Below are positions 39,327-51,484 of a stretch of 64,000 nt of DNA, in pieces (the first letter of the stretch is position 1; every line of letters starts with the position of its first letter). The notes beneath the pieces were generated by a model. The model saw only the letters and a list, made by a program, of their open reading frames with translations. It was not told the origin of the DNA and ran no database searches. The DNA comes from Halovulum dunhuangense (GTDB taxonomy: Bacteria; Pseudomonadota; Alphaproteobacteria; Rhodobacterales; Rhodobacteraceae). The position numbers were made by a program, and so were the translations under genes. Location: the NCBI RefSeq assembly GCF_013093415.1, contig NZ_JABFBC010000002.1, forward strand, positions 248,001 to 312,000, in the 5' to 3' direction.

Positions 39327-40282
39327 ATGGCCGTGATCGCCACCGCCGCGAGATAGCCTTCGGTCGCGCCCCTCTCGCACAGCCGCGTGCCCGACGTGGT
39401 CACGGCGGACGTCGCCGCCGCCACGCCCAGCGCGCAGGCATCGGGCGTGGTAGCGCCCCGCGACAGGGCCAGCACGAAACCCGCAACGAAGCTGTCGCCT
39501 GCGCCGACGCGGCTGACCACCTCCACGTCCGGGGCATGGCAGAGCCAGCGGCCCCCGGCTTCGGCCACGATCGTGCCCTCGGCGCCATAGGCGATGGCGA
39601 CGATCCGCGCCGCGCCGCGCAGGACCAAGGCCGACGCCAGGTCGGCGGCATCGGCAACGCTGGCAAGCGGGCGTGCGGCAAGGGCCTCGGCCTCGACCCG
39701 GTTCATGCGAAGCGCCACGAGCGGCGATGCGCCGCCGCGCGCGGCCCGGGCCAGCGCGGGGCCGGAAGTGTCGACCACAAGCCCCGCGCCGCGCGCCGCA
39801 AGATCGCCCGCCAGCGCAGGAAAGAAATCCGGCGGCACCCCCGGCGGCAGCGAACCCGAGGCCACCACCAGGTCGCCCGCCCGGACCTGCCCCAGGATCG
39901 CGGCGGCGGCGGCAACGCAATCGGCCCCGGTCCATTCCGGGCCCGGCAGCATGAAACGGTACTGGCGCCCGGTCCGGCCCTCGGTCACGTTCAGGGTCTG
40001 GCGCGTGGGATGCCCGACGCCGAGGTCGTGCACGGTGATGCCCTCGGCCTCGATCATGGCGCGCATCACCGCGCCAACGGGGCCACCCAGCGCCACCATC
40101 GCTTCGGCCCGCCCCCCCAGATAGGTGACGGCCCGCGCGACATTCACCCCGCCGCCGCCCGGCTCGTTGCGCGGAAGCGAGCAGCGCAGCTTCTCGTCGG
40201 GGCGCAGTTCCGGCGTCTCGGCCGCGACGTCGAGCGCGGGATTCAGGGTCACGGTCAGGATGCGGGTCCAGGTCTGGGTCAT
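39323..40282 (-). CDS. pfkB: PfkB-family sugar-phosphate kinase (1-/6-phosphofructokinase-like)
   Basis: Ribokinase/PfkB-superfamily kinase, 319 residues. N-terminal TVTLNPALDVAAE and PGGGGVNVARAVTYLGG (residues about 41-57) match 1-phosphofructokinase, 6-phosphofructokinase II and tagatose-6-phosphate kinase. The C-terminal GAGDSFVAGF (near 252) carries the catalytic Asp. No PTS fructose genes are near, so 6-phosphofructokinase II is more likely than FruK, but this is not certain. Its predicted promoter leaves almost no untranslated leader. Confidence 0.85.
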   Translation of the reverse strand: MTQTWTRILTVTLNPALDVAAETPELRPDEKLRCSLPRNEPGGGGVNVARAVTYLGGRAEAMVALGGPVGAVMRAMIEAEGITVHDLGVGHPTRQTLNVTEGRTGRQYRFMLPGPEWTGADCVAAAAAILGQVRAGDLVVASGSLPPGVPPDFFPALAGDLAARGAGLVVDTSGPALARAARGGASPLVALRMNRVEAEALAARPLASVADAADLASALVLRGAARIVAIAYGAEGTIVAEAGGRWLCHAPDVEVVSRVGAGDSFVAGFVLALSRGATTPDACALGVAAATSAVTTSGTRLCERGATEGYLAAVAITAI

Positions 40283-40288
40283 GGCGCC

Positions 40289-40316
40289 AGTCTAGGCGCA
40301 GATGGCGGGCTGTCCC
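40289..40316 (-). promoter_or_regulatory. Predicted pfkB promoter, near-leaderless
   Basis: On the minus strand: GGGACA (40316-40311), 16-base spacer, TAGACT (40294-40289). Only six bases separate the -10 from the ATG at 40282, so transcription would start at or next to the start codon and the message would have no ribosome-binding site. Confidence 0.45.
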
Positions 40317-40354
40317 AGCCCCCTCGCGCGGTGCGGACCGGCCTGTGGGCACGC

Positions 40355-40382
40355 TTGACTCCCCGCCTTCGAGGCGCATTAT
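40355..40382 (+). promoter_or_regulatory. Predicted imuA-imuB promoter
   Basis: -35 TTGACT (40355-40360), 16-base spacer, -10 CATTAT (40377-40382). The LexA box starts four bases later and covers the predicted start near 40389, the usual arrangement of an SOS promoter. Confidence 0.6.
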
Positions 40383-40385
40383 TGA

Positions 40386-40400
40386 GAACATAACAGGAAC
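40386..40400. promoter_or_regulatory. LexA (SOS) box of the alphaproteobacterial type
   Basis: GAAC-ATAACAG-GAAC, which reads GTTC-N7-GTTC on the minus strand, is an exact match to the direct-repeat LexA box of alphaproteobacteria. It lies 28 bases before the imuA ATG and overlaps the predicted transcription start, so LexA should repress imuA-imuB-dnaE2 until DNA damage. Confidence 0.92.
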
Positions 40401-40427
40401 ATTTCGACTCATCCGAAAGGCCGCGCC

Positions 40428-41243
40428 ATGCATTCCGATGCCGCCAGCCTGCTTGACCGGCTGTCACTTTCCCCCCGTCCCGGACGCGGCGTCACGCGCC
40501 TGGGGCTGGGCCTGCCCGCGCCCGACGCCCGGCTGGAGGGCGGGCTCGCGCTGGGCGCCCTGCACGAGATCCGCGCGGCGGAGGCGCGCGACATCGGCGC
40601 GGCCACGGGGCTGGTCGTGGCCCTGCTGGCCGGGCTCTGCGCCCGCAGCGGGCGCGACCGGGTGCTCTGGATCAGCGATCCCGCCACGGCGCGGGACGCG
40701 GGCCTGCCCTGCCCGGACGGGATCGCGCAATACGGGCTCGACCCGTCGCGGCTGACGCTGGTGCACCCGGTGGACGTGAAATCCGCCCTCTGGGCCGCCG
40801 AGGAAGGCGCGCGCTGCACCGATCTGGCGGCGGTGGTGCTGCATCTTCACGGCAACCCACCCCTTTTCGACCGGGTGGCGGGGCGGCGGCTGATGCTGCG
40901 GGCGCAGGAAAGCGGCGTCACCGTGCTGGTCCTGCGCCAGAGCGGCGTGGCCGAGGCGGGCGCGGCCCTGACCCGCTGGCGCGTGGCGCCGCTGCCCTCG
41001 CCCCCCGATCCCGAGTTTCCCGAAGGGCTCGGGCTGCCGCAGCACCGCCTGATCCTGGAACGCAGCCGCACCGGCCAGACTGGGGACTGGCCGGTCATCT
41101 GGAACCCCAAGCGCAGGGCTTTCGACCATGGCCGCATCGACACGCCGCCGAAGGATCCTCTCGATCGCCTTCCCGCATCTGCCCACCGACCGGATCGCGC
41201 GGGCCAGATGGGGCAGGTCGTGGATCTCCGACGGACGCCCTGA
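40428..41243 (+). CDS. imuA: Mutagenesis protein ImuA (RecA-like)
   Basis: First component of the ImuA-ImuB-DnaE2 translesion synthesis system, 271 residues, SulA/RecA-like fold. LEGGLALGALHEIRAAEARDIGAATG at the start corresponds to the shortened ATP-binding core, lacking a canonical Walker A as in other ImuA proteins. Directly under the LexA box. Its C-terminal 115 bases overlap the imuB start in another frame, the close packing usual for this cassette. Confidence 0.92.
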   Translation: MHSDAASLLDRLSLSPRPGRGVTRLGLGLPAPDARLEGGLALGALHEIRAAEARDIGAATGLVVALLAGLCARSGRDRVLWISDPATARDAGLPCPDGIAQYGLDPSRLTLVHPVDVKSALWAAEEGARCTDLAAVVLHLHGNPPLFDRVAGRRLMLRAQESGVTVLVLRQSGVAEAGAALTRWRVAPLPSPPDPEFPEGLGLPQHRLILERSRTGQTGDWPVIWNPKRRAFDHGRIDTPPKDPLDRLPASAHRPDRAGQMGQVVDLRRTP

Positions 41244-42705
41244 GGCGCCGCCCCTCGCGGTCACCGACATGGTGCAGAACGCGCTGCGCATCGCAGCACT
41301 CGAGCCGGGCGCCGAGGCGCTGGGCCTGAACGTCGGCCAGACGCTGGCCGATGCCCGCGCGATCCGTCCCGACCTGGACGCGGTGGCGATGGACGCGCCG
41401 GCGGACGGGGCGCTGCTGGCCGCGGTCGCGGGCTGGTGCGAGCGCTATACGCCGCTCACGGGGTTGTCGGCGCCGGACGGGCTGATGCTGGACGTGAGCG
41501 GCTGCGCGCATCTGCTGGGCGGCGAGGCGGGGCTTCTGGAGGATGTGACGGCGCGGCTGACCGCGCAGGGGCTGAACACGCGCGCGGCGCTGGCGGGCAC
41601 GCCGGGCGCTGCCTGGGCGTTGGCGCGCTTCGGCGGTCCGCGGATCGCTGCAAGCGGGGAAGAGGCGGCGGCCCTCGCCCCCCTGCCGCTGGCGGCCCTC
41701 AGGGTCGCGCCGCCGATCGCAGCGGGCCTGGCGCGGGTGGGCTTGCGCACGGTGGGCTGCATCGCCGATCTGCCCCGCGCGCCGCTGGCCCGCCGCTTCG
41801 GCGCGGGGCTGCTGACCCGGCTCGACCAGGCGCTGGGCCGGGCCGAGGAGGCGATCTCGCCGCTGCGCCCGGCACCCGACCTGGCGGCGGAGCGGCGCTT
41901 CTTCGATCCGATCTCGCACCAGGACGACATCGCGCGTGCAACCGCGCTGCTGGCCGAGGCGCTGGCCCCCCTGCTCGAGGCGCGGGGCCTGGGCGCAAGG
42001 CGGCTGGAGCTGCGGCTGTTCCGGGTCGATGGCGCGGTCGAGCGGCTGGCGGTCAGCGCCGCGCGCCCCCTGCGCGACCCAGGCCGCATCGCGGGGCTGT
42101 TCCGCGACCGGGTCGCCGGGCTGCGGCAGGAAATCGAGGCCGGCTTCGGCTTCGACCTGGTGAAGCTCGCGGTGCTGGAAAGCGAGCGTTTCGGTGGGGT
42201 TCAGGGCGACATGATCGCGGGCGGCCGCGCCGAGGACGGCTTCCAGGCGCTGGTCGACCGGCTGGGCGCGCGGCTGGGGCCCGAGCGCGTGCGCGGCTTT
42301 GCAGGCGCCGAGACGCATATCCCCGAACGCGCCTTCGGCACGTTGCCCCTGGGCAGGCTGCGGCCGGGCACGCCCGCGACCGGGCCGGCCGCGGGCCAGC
42401 CGGTGCCGCCCCTGACCCGGCCGCTGTGGCTGCTGGCGCGGCCCGAACCGCTGGAGGCGCTGGCCGAGGTGCCCGACGGCCCGCCGCTGCGCTTCCGCTG
42501 GCGCAGGACCGGCTACGAGGTCGCCCGCAGCGAGGGGCCCGAGCGCATCGCCTGCGAATGGTGGCGCGACGGGCGCGGGGCGATGACGCGGGACTATTTC
42601 CGCGTCGAGGCCCGCGAAGGGCACCGTTTCTGGATGTTCCGCCATGGGCTTTACGCCCGCGAGACGGTGCGCCCGCGCTGGTACATGCACGGGGTCTTCG
42701 CATGA
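41128..42705 (+). CDS. imuB: Inactive Y-family polymerase ImuB
   Basis: Adaptor of the mutasome that recruits DnaE2 and the beta clamp; 525 residues. It has the Y-family fold beginning RRRILSIAFPHLPTDR, where active DinB-type enzymes have a metal-binding Asp; that acidic residue and the second acidic pair are missing, as expected for ImuB. VSGCAHLLGGE near 120 and LRTVGCIADLPRAPLARRFG near 206 correspond to palm and HhH regions. The C-terminal WYMHGVFA closes the ImuB-specific domain. Start ATG 41128 retains the conserved N-terminus although it overlaps imuA by 116 bases. Confidence 0.93.
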   Translation: MAASTRRRRILSIAFPHLPTDRIARARWGRSWISDGRPEAPPLAVTDMVQNALRIAALEPGAEALGLNVGQTLADARAIRPDLDAVAMDAPADGALLAAVAGWCERYTPLTGLSAPDGLMLDVSGCAHLLGGEAGLLEDVTARLTAQGLNTRAALAGTPGAAWALARFGGPRIAASGEEAAALAPLPLAALRVAPPIAAGLARVGLRTVGCIADLPRAPLARRFGAGLLTRLDQALGRAEEAISPLRPAPDLAAERRFFDPISHQDDIARATALLAEALAPLLEARGLGARRLELRLFRVDGAVERLAVSAARPLRDPGRIAGLFRDRVAGLRQEIEAGFGFDLVKLAVLESERFGGVQGDMIAGGRAEDGFQALVDRLGARLGPERVRGFAGAETHIPERAFGTLPLGRLRPGTPATGPAAGQPVPPLTRPLWLLARPEPLEALAEVPDGPPLRFRWRRTGYEVARSEGPERIACEWWRDGRGAMTRDYFRVEAREGHRFWMFRHGLYARETVRPRWYMHGVFA

Positions 42706-42718
42706 GACGGGCCATCAG

Positions 42719-42861
42719 GGGGCGCGCCGCGCGGGGGGCATCGAGCCCCCCTTGCGGCGGGGGGCGCGGGGCGCCCCGTCCCACCGCCGCGGGTGCCGCA
42801 CGGGCATGCGGCGCATGCCCCGCCGGGGCGGGGGCTCGATGCCCCGGCCCCGGCGCGCCCC
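42719..42861. repeat. Nested palindromes between imuB and dnaE2
   Basis: Outer arms of 10 bp (GGGGCGCGCC at 42719-42728 with 42852-42861) and 16 bp (GGGGCATCGAGCCCCC at 42735-42750 with 42830-42845) pair perfectly, flanking two 6-base unpaired stretches. Inside are a palindrome GGGGCGCCCC (42768-42777) and a hairpin GGGCATGC-GGC-GCATGCCC (42802-42820). The whole could fold as a cruciform or multi-branched RNA. It has no reading frame I would support. The 172-base gap is unusual because imuB and dnaE2 are normally close. Confidence 0.9.
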
Positions 42862-42877
42862 ATCAGGGGGGCGGTCG

Positions 42878-46243
<3,366 letters not shown>

Positions 46244-46276
46244 ACGCCCGGGCGCCGCGCCCGTGGCTTTTGCTGG

Positions 46277-46309
46277 ATGCCTCCGGCGGGGATATTTGAA
46301 GAAAGTGGA
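46277..46309. repeat. Possible Rhodobacteraceae intergenic motif after dnaE2
   Basis: Just past dnaE2 lies GCCTCCGGCGGGGATATTT followed by GAAGAAAG. I recall strings of this type as recurrent short intergenic elements in Rhodobacteraceae, often near gene ends; only one copy is in this window, so repetitiveness is from memory. It may act in termination between the convergent dnaE2 and CoA-transferase genes. Confidence 0.35.
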
Positions 46310-46319
46310 AGGACGGGGG

Positions 46320-47684
46320 TCAGGCCCTGGCCCAGAGGGGGTCTGCGCTGCCCAGGTGCGAGGTTCCATGCGGCCAGGCCATGGTGGTCGGGCCGATGGC
46401 GACCGCGGGTTTCAGGCGGCGGGCCGGGCCCCAGGGGGTCTGCTCGGGGTGCGGCTGGAAGTCATTGGCTTCGGGTTTGACGATCTCAGGGACATGGGGG
46501 GCCTGGCGGTGGGCCGCGAGAAGCGCCGCCGTGCGGGCGAGCGACAGCCGGGCGGCGGCGCCGGGGCCGCCCGCGCGCCGCCGCGCGAGCCCGTGCAGCG
46601 CCGCGGCGGCCATCAGGTAGCCGGTGGCATGGTCGAGCGCCTGCACGGGCAGCGGCACGGGTCGTTCGGCGCCGCGCCAGCGCTGGCCAAGCGCGGCGAT
46701 GCCGGCGCTCATCTGCACCAGGCTGTCGAAGCCGCGCCGCCCGGCCCAGGGCCCGCCCCAGCCATAGGCGCAGAGCGCCACATCGACGAGGCCCGGCCGC
46801 GCCTGTGCCCGCGCCGCCTGCCCGAGGCCCAGCGCGTCGAGCGCGCCGGGGCGGTAGCCGTGCACCAGCACGTCGGCGCCCGAAAGCAGGTCGAGGAACT
46901 GCGCGCGGCCCGCGGGCGATTTCAGGTCCAGCCGGGCGCAGCGCTTGCCGAGGGTCACCTCGGGCTCGAGCGTGGGTTCTTCCCAGAGGGGCGGGTCGAT
47001 GCGCAGCACCTCGGCCCCGAAACCGGCCAGGAAGCGCGTGGCGATGGGGCCTGCCAGGATGCGCGTCAGATCGAGCACCCGGATCCCCGCCAGCGGTCGC
47101 AGCGCGTTGGGGTCGGGCAGCGGCCCCGCCCGCCCCGGCAGGTCGGACCAGGCCACGAGCGGCTCTGCCGCGACGGCCCTGCCCTGCGGGTGGGCGGCCC
47201 AGGCGGCCCCGTCACGCATGGCGGCGGCGCAACCGCCCGCCTCCAGCACCGCGGCCTCGAGCGCGTCCGCGCGCCAGGTGGCAACAGCGGCGGCCACGGC
47301 GTCGGGTTCGGGCGCGCACGCCAGCACGCCCAGCGCCGCGGCCCGGTGGTGGGGGGCGTTGGTGTGGAGCCGGATCCAGCCATCCGCCGCGCGGTAGTCG
47401 CCGGCGATCGGATCCCAGGCCGGTGGCAGCGCCCAGCCCTCGGGGGCGAGCGAGGTGGAGAACCACAGGCTTGCGCGCCTGCGATCCACGCGCACGGGCC
47501 CCCGCAGATCCGCAAGCCCCGCCAGCGCCAGACCGGCGGCCGCGATGGAGGCGGTGGCCAGGTCGGTGACGGCGAAAGCCGAGGGGAGCGCGCCCTCTCC
47601 CTCGATCCGGAGGCGATCCGGGGGGGCGGGATCGCCGCCCAGCGCCGCCCGGATTTCCGCCAGCATCTCTGTCGCATATGTCAT
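46320..47684 (-). CDS. Family III CoA-transferase (CaiB/BaiF type)
   Basis: 454 residues. The catalytic core lies in the C-terminal 60%: VLDLTRILAGPIATRFLAGFGAEVLRIDPP near 205-235, LDLKSPAGRAQFLDLL near 255, and RRGFDSLVQMSAGIA, where the Asp is the expected acyl-CoA-transferring residue. The N-terminal ~190 residues resemble a decayed or rearranged second half-domain (WIRLHTNAPHHRAAAL), an architecture seen in a subgroup of this family. Substrate unknown; family members move CoA between carboxylic acids. ATG 47684 chosen. It diverges from the EamA gene. Confidence 0.85.
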   Translation of the reverse strand: MTYATEMLAEIRAALGGDPAPPDRLRIEGEGALPSAFAVTDLATASIAAAGLALAGLADLRGPVRVDRRRASLWFSTSLAPEGWALPPAWDPIAGDYRAADGWIRLHTNAPHHRAAALGVLACAPEPDAVAAAVATWRADALEAAVLEAGGCAAAMRDGAAWAAHPQGRAVAAEPLVAWSDLPGRAGPLPDPNALRPLAGIRVLDLTRILAGPIATRFLAGFGAEVLRIDPPLWEEPTLEPEVTLGKRCARLDLKSPAGRAQFLDLLSGADVLVHGYRPGALDALGLGQAARAQARPGLVDVALCAYGWGGPWAGRRGFDSLVQMSAGIAALGQRWRGAERPVPLPVQALDHATGYLMAAAALHGLARRRAGGPGAAARLSLARTAALLAAHRQAPHVPEIVKPEANDFQPHPEQTPWGPARRLKPAVAIGPTTMAWPHGTSHLGSADPLWARA

Positions 47685-47786
47685 CGGCGCAGCCCCTTCC
47701 TCGCGCGAAACTGACATGCCCCAGCCCATCGCTGCAAGCGCGCGAGCCATGCACCAGCCGGGCAGCCCTTTTGCGCAGGGCGCGCT

Positions 47787-47814
47787 TTGCGGCGGGCTTC
47801 GGCGGCGCTAGGCT
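47787..47814 (+). promoter_or_regulatory. Predicted promoter of the EamA gene
   Basis: -35 TTGCGG (47787-47792), 16-base spacer, -10 TAGGCT (47809-47814), giving a leader of about 20 bases before ATG 47843. It has the same -35 and spacer length as the choX promoter. Confidence 0.5.
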
Positions 47815-47842
47815 TGGGCGCGAAATTCCGGGAACCCGTCGC

Positions 47843-48769
47843 ATGAACCCACTCAAGGGCATTGGCCTGAAGATCCTGTCGGTCAGCGTGTTCATCGCCA
47901 TGTCCGCCTGCATCAAGGCGGCGGCCGAGGCGGGCGTGCCCCCGGGCCAGGCGGTATTCTTCCGGTCCTTCTTCGCCATCCCGGTGATCCTGGTCTGGCT
48001 GTGGATGCAGCACGACCTGGCGCATGGCCTGACCACGAGGAACCCGATGGGCCATCTGTGGCGCGGGCTGGTGGGCGTGGGCGGCATGGCGGGGGGCTTT
48101 ACCGCGCTGGGGCTGCTGCCGCTGCCCGAGGTGACGGCGATAGGCTACGCCGCGCCGATCCTGATCGTGATCTTCGCCGCGATGTTCCTGGGCGAGCAGG
48201 TGCGCCTGTTCCGGCTGGCGGCGGTGGCGCTGGGCATGGTCGGCGTGGTGATCGTGCTGGCGCCGCGGCTGACGCTCGATGCGGTCGAGGATGCGACGCA
48301 ATGGCAGGCGATGGGGGCGATCGCGGCCTTTCTGGGCGCGGTCTTCGCGGCGCTGGCGCAGGTCTTCGTGCGGCGGCTGATCGAGACCGAGAAGACGGCG
48401 GCCATCGTGTTCTACTTCTCGGCCACCGCATCCGTGCTGTCGCTGGCGACGATCCCCTTCGGCTGGGTCATGCCGCCCGCGCCGGTGCTGGCGCTGCTGA
48501 TCGCGGCGGGCATCCTGGGCGGCTTCGGCCAGATCTTCCTGACCTCGTCATACCGTTTCGCGCCCGCGTCCGTGATCGCGCCCTTCGAATATGTCTCGAT
48601 GCTGATGGCGATCGTGATCGGCTATGTCTTCTTCGCCGAGGTGCCCACGGGCCAGACGCTGCTGGGCGGGGCGCTGGTCGCGGCGGCGGGGCTTCTTATC
48701 ATCTGGCGCGAGCGGCAGCTGGGGCTGGAGCGGGCCCGCGCACGCAAGGTGATGACGCCGCAGGGTTGA
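47843..48769 (+). CDS. EamA/DMT-family transporter
   Basis: Inner-membrane exporter of 308 residues, ten predicted helices in two EamA repeats. It begins NPLKGIGLKILSVSVFIAMSACIK, and the first repeat ends with FLGEQVRLFRLAAVALGM. Substrate unknown. It starts a same-strand run with the DUF952 gene and pyrD, separated by 20 bases and a 4-base overlap, so a small operon is likely. Confidence 0.9.
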   Translation: MNPLKGIGLKILSVSVFIAMSACIKAAAEAGVPPGQAVFFRSFFAIPVILVWLWMQHDLAHGLTTRNPMGHLWRGLVGVGGMAGGFTALGLLPLPEVTAIGYAAPILIVIFAAMFLGEQVRLFRLAAVALGMVGVVIVLAPRLTLDAVEDATQWQAMGAIAAFLGAVFAALAQVFVRRLIETEKTAAIVFYFSATASVLSLATIPFGWVMPPAPVLALLIAAGILGGFGQIFLTSSYRFAPASVIAPFEYVSMLMAIVIGYVFFAEVPTGQTLLGGALVAAAGLLIIWRERQLGLERARARKVMTPQG

Positions 48770-48789
48770 CCGCGAGAGCGGCTTCGCGC

Positions 48790-49134
48790 ATGAGCGATGC
48801 CATGCTGATCTACAAGATTTTCCGCGCGGACGAGTATGCCGCCTTCGACGCCTCGGGGGAAAGCGCCGGCGCGCCGGTGGACCTCGCCGATGGCTATATC
48901 CACCTCTCGACCGCCGAGCAGGTGAAGGAGACCGCCGCGAAGCATTTCGCCGGCGAGACCGGGCTGATGCTGCTGGCGCTCGAGGCGGATACGCTCCACG
49001 CGCTGAAATGGGAGCCGTCGCGCGGCGGGCAGCTGTTCCCGCATCTCTACCGCCCGCTCCGGCGTGCCGACATGCTCTGGGCAAGGCCGCTGCCGCTGCG
49101 CGACGGGGTGCATGATTTCGGGGGACTCGCGTGA
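48790..49134 (+). CDS. DUF952 family protein
   Basis: 114 residues; function unknown. The family pattern is clear: [13 protein letters not shown] near 7, [23 protein letters not shown] near 32 and [18 protein letters not shown] near 72. The fold is related to ADP-ribosyl-binding proteins. The start may be ATG 48790 or 48802. Its stop overlaps the GTG start of pyrD (GTGA), so the two are translationally coupled, as in several Rhodobacteraceae. Confidence 0.88.
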   Translation: MSDAMLIYKIFRADEYAAFDASGESAGAPVDLADGYIHLSTAEQVKETAAKHFAGETGLMLLALEADTLHALKWEPSRGGQLFPHLYRPLRRADMLWARPLPLRDGVHDFGGLA

Positions 49135-50201
49135 CCTCGATCGCGGAACGCGTCGGGATGGCCGCGCTCAGGCGCATGGACCCCGAGCGCGCGCACGGGC
49201 TGGCGCTGCTGGCGCTCAGGACCGGGCTTGCCCCGCTGCCACGGGTCCCGGTCTATCCGCGGCTGGAGACGGAATGCGCGGGGCTCAGGCTGAAGAACCC
49301 GCTGGGGCTGGCCGCGGGTTTCGACAAGAACGCCGAGGCGATCGGCCCGCTGTTGGCGGCGGGCTTCGGCTTTGTCGAGGTGGGCGCCGTCACGCCGCGC
49401 GCGCAGCCGGGCAACCCCAGGCCGCGGCTGTTCCGCCTGACCCGCGACCGGGCGGTGATCAACCGCTTCGGCTTCAACAACGAGGGCATGGAGGTGGTGG
49501 CCGACCGGCTGGCCGCGCGGCCCCGGGGCGGCGTGCTGGGGCTGAACCTGGGCGCGAACAAGGACAGCACGGACAAGGCCGCCGATTTCGCCGCCGTGCT
49601 GGCGCGCTGCGGAAGCCATGTGGATTTCGCGACCGTCAACGTCTCGTCACCCAACACCGAGAAGCTGCGCGACCTGCAGGGCCCCGAGGCGCTGCGCGCG
49701 GTGCTGGTCCGCGTGCAGGAGGCGAATGCGGGCCTGCCCCGGCAGGTGCCGCTTTTCGTCAAGATCGCCCCTGACCTGGAGCCGGAGGACCTGGACGCCA
49801 TCGCGCGCGTGGCCGAGGAGACGGGCCTTGCGGGGATCGTCGCGACCAACACAACGCTGGCGCGGCCCGCGCACCTGCGCAGCCGCCATGCAGCCGAGGC
49901 GGGCGGGCTGTCGGGCGCGCCGCTGAAGACGCGGGCGACCGAGGTGATGCGCCTTCTGGCGATGCGGACCCGGCTGCCGCTGATCGGCGTGGGCGGCATC
50001 GCGACCGGCGCCGACGCGATCGAGCGGATGCGCGCGGGCGCGAGTGCCGTGCAGCTTTACTCGGCGCTGGTCTATGGCGGGCTGGGGCTGGTGCCCCGGA
50101 TCCTTGCGGACATGGACGCGGCCCTGTCCAGCGCGGGCGTCGGGCATGTGGCCGAAATCGTGCCTCAGGCCGGCGCGGCGGCCCGCTCCAGCGCGGGGTA
50201 G
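49131..50201 (+). CDS. pyrD: Dihydroorotate dehydrogenase (quinone), class 2
   Basis: Oxidises dihydroorotate to orotate in pyrimidine synthesis, passing electrons to quinone. 356 residues. The N-terminal amphipathic helix ([20 protein letters not shown]) and length mark membrane-associated class 2. FMN and substrate motifs: [11 protein letters not shown] (near 62), [10 protein letters not shown] (near 110), [15 protein letters not shown] (catalytic Ser near 172) and [16 protein letters not shown]. Start GTG 49131 overlaps the DUF952 stop. Its last 37 bases overlap the 3' end of the convergent MATE gene. Confidence 0.95.
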   Translation: MTSIAERVGMAALRRMDPERAHGLALLALRTGLAPLPRVPVYPRLETECAGLRLKNPLGLAAGFDKNAEAIGPLLAAGFGFVEVGAVTPRAQPGNPRPRLFRLTRDRAVINRFGFNNEGMEVVADRLAARPRGGVLGLNLGANKDSTDKAADFAAVLARCGSHVDFATVNVSSPNTEKLRDLQGPEALRAVLVRVQEANAGLPRQVPLFVKIAPDLEPEDLDAIARVAEETGLAGIVATNTTLARPAHLRSRHAAEAGGLSGAPLKTRATEVMRLLAMRTRLPLIGVGGIATGADAIERMRAGASAVQLYSALVYGGLGLVPRILADMDAALSSAGVGHVAEIVPQAGAAARSSAG

Positions 50202-51484
50202 CGCAGCGCCAGCGTAACGCCGCGGGCCGCGTAGAACACCATGAGTGCCGCCCAGAGCCCGTGGTTGCCGAAACCCGGGACCAGCAGGGCCAATGCCAGC
50301 GCATAGATCCCGACGGACCGGATCATGGCGCGGCGCATGTCGGCGGTGCGGGTCGCGCCGATGAAGATGCCGTCCAGCATCCAGGACGCGGCCCCGATCA
50401 CCGGTGCGGCCGCGACCCAGCCCAGATAGCTGCGCCCGGCCGCCTGCACCTCGGGCGCCTTGGCCATCAGGTCGATGACGTATGGCCCGGTCAGCAGGAA
50501 CGCGGCGCCAAGCGGGATCGACAGGCCCAACCCCCACATTCCCGAGACGAGCGCGCTTTCGCGCAGCCGCGCCCGGTCGCCCGCGCCCATGGCGCCGCCC
50601 ACCAGCGCCTCGGCCGCGAAGGCGAAGCCGTCGAGCGCGTAGGCGGTGATCGAGATGAACTGCATCAGCACCTGGTTCGCGGCCAGCGTCACGTCGCCCT
50701 GCCCCGCCCCGAGGAACATGAAGACCGCGAAGCTGGCCTGAAGCAGGACGGAACGGACCATGATGTCGCCGTTCACGGCCATCATGCGGCGCAGGCGGGC
50801 GCGGTCGAAGACCCGCGGCCAGTCGCGCCGCTGGTTCCCAGCGAATGCCGCACGGCACAGCCAGAGCCCGATGGCGAGCCCGGACCATTCCGCGATGATG
50901 GTCGCGGTGGCGACACCGCCCACACCCAGTCCCAGTCCCAGCACGAACCAGAGGTCGAGCAGGATGTTGAGCCCGTTGATCCAGAGTTGCAGCATCAGCA
51001 CCGCGCGCGTCCGCTCCATCGCGATCAGCCAGCCGGTGATGGCATAGAGCGCGATGGCGGCGGGCGCGCCCCAGAAGCGGATGGAGAGATAGGTGCGCGC
51101 CATCCCCTCCACCTCGTCCGAGGCGGGGGCGAGCCGGAAGGCACCCGCCATGAGGGGAAGCTGCAGCGCGATGATGGCGGCCCCGGCGGCGCCCGCGATC
51201 ATAAGCGCCCGCATCAGAAGCGCACCCGACTCGGCCGCGTCGCCCGCGCCGCGGGCCTGCGCGACCAGCCCCGTGGTGCCCATGCGCAGGAAGCCGAACA
51301 CCCAGTAGATCATCGCCACGATCACCGCGCCGATGCCCACGGCGCCGATCGGCGCGGCCTGGCCCAGCTGGCCGACGACGCCGGTGTCCACCGCCCCAAG
51401 GATCGGCACCGTCGCGTTCGCCAGCACGATGGGCAAGGCGATCCGCAACACCCGGCGATGGGTCACGGGTCCGGCGCTAGTCAT
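50165..51484 (-). CDS. MATE-family efflux transporter
   Basis: Multidrug/toxin extrusion pump of 439 residues with twelve predicted helices in two halves. The DinF subfamily is suggested by [22 protein letters not shown] at the start and [17 protein letters not shown] near 65. It is driven by sodium or proton gradients; substrate unknown. The start overlaps the preceding thioesterase gene by 8 bases, so it ends a three-gene minus-strand operon. The 3' end overlaps that of pyrD. Confidence 0.92.
   Translation of the reverse strand: MTSAGPVTHRRVLRIALPIVLANATVPILGAVDTGVVGQLGQAAPIGAVGIGAVIVAMIYWVFGFLRMGTTGLVAQARGAGDAAESGALLMRALMIAGAAGAAIIALQLPLMAGAFRLAPASDEVEGMARTYLSIRFWGAPAAIALYAITGWLIAMERTRAVLMLQLWINGLNILLDLWFVLGLGLGVGGVATATIIAEWSGLAIGLWLCRAAFAGNQRRDWPRVFDRARLRRMMAVNGDIMVRSVLLQASFAVFMFLGAGQGDVTLAANQVLMQFISITAYALDGFAFAAEALVGGAMGAGDRARLRESALVSGMWGLGLSIPLGAAFLLTGPYVIDLMAKAPEVQAAGRSYLGWVAAAPVIGAASWMLDGIFIGATRTADMRRAMIRSVGIYALALALLVPGFGNHGLWAALMVFYAARGVTLALRYPALERAAAPA

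Noticed and set aside
37965-40433. An 822-codon frame antisense to choW and choV running out of frame through pfkB
   Set aside because: Covers genes on both strands without any motif; coding potential is fully explained by choWV and pfkB.
46320-47684. CoA-transferase regarded as a pseudogene because of its atypical N-terminal half
   Set aside because: The frame is uninterrupted, the catalytic half is conserved, and similar lengths occur in a known subgroup.
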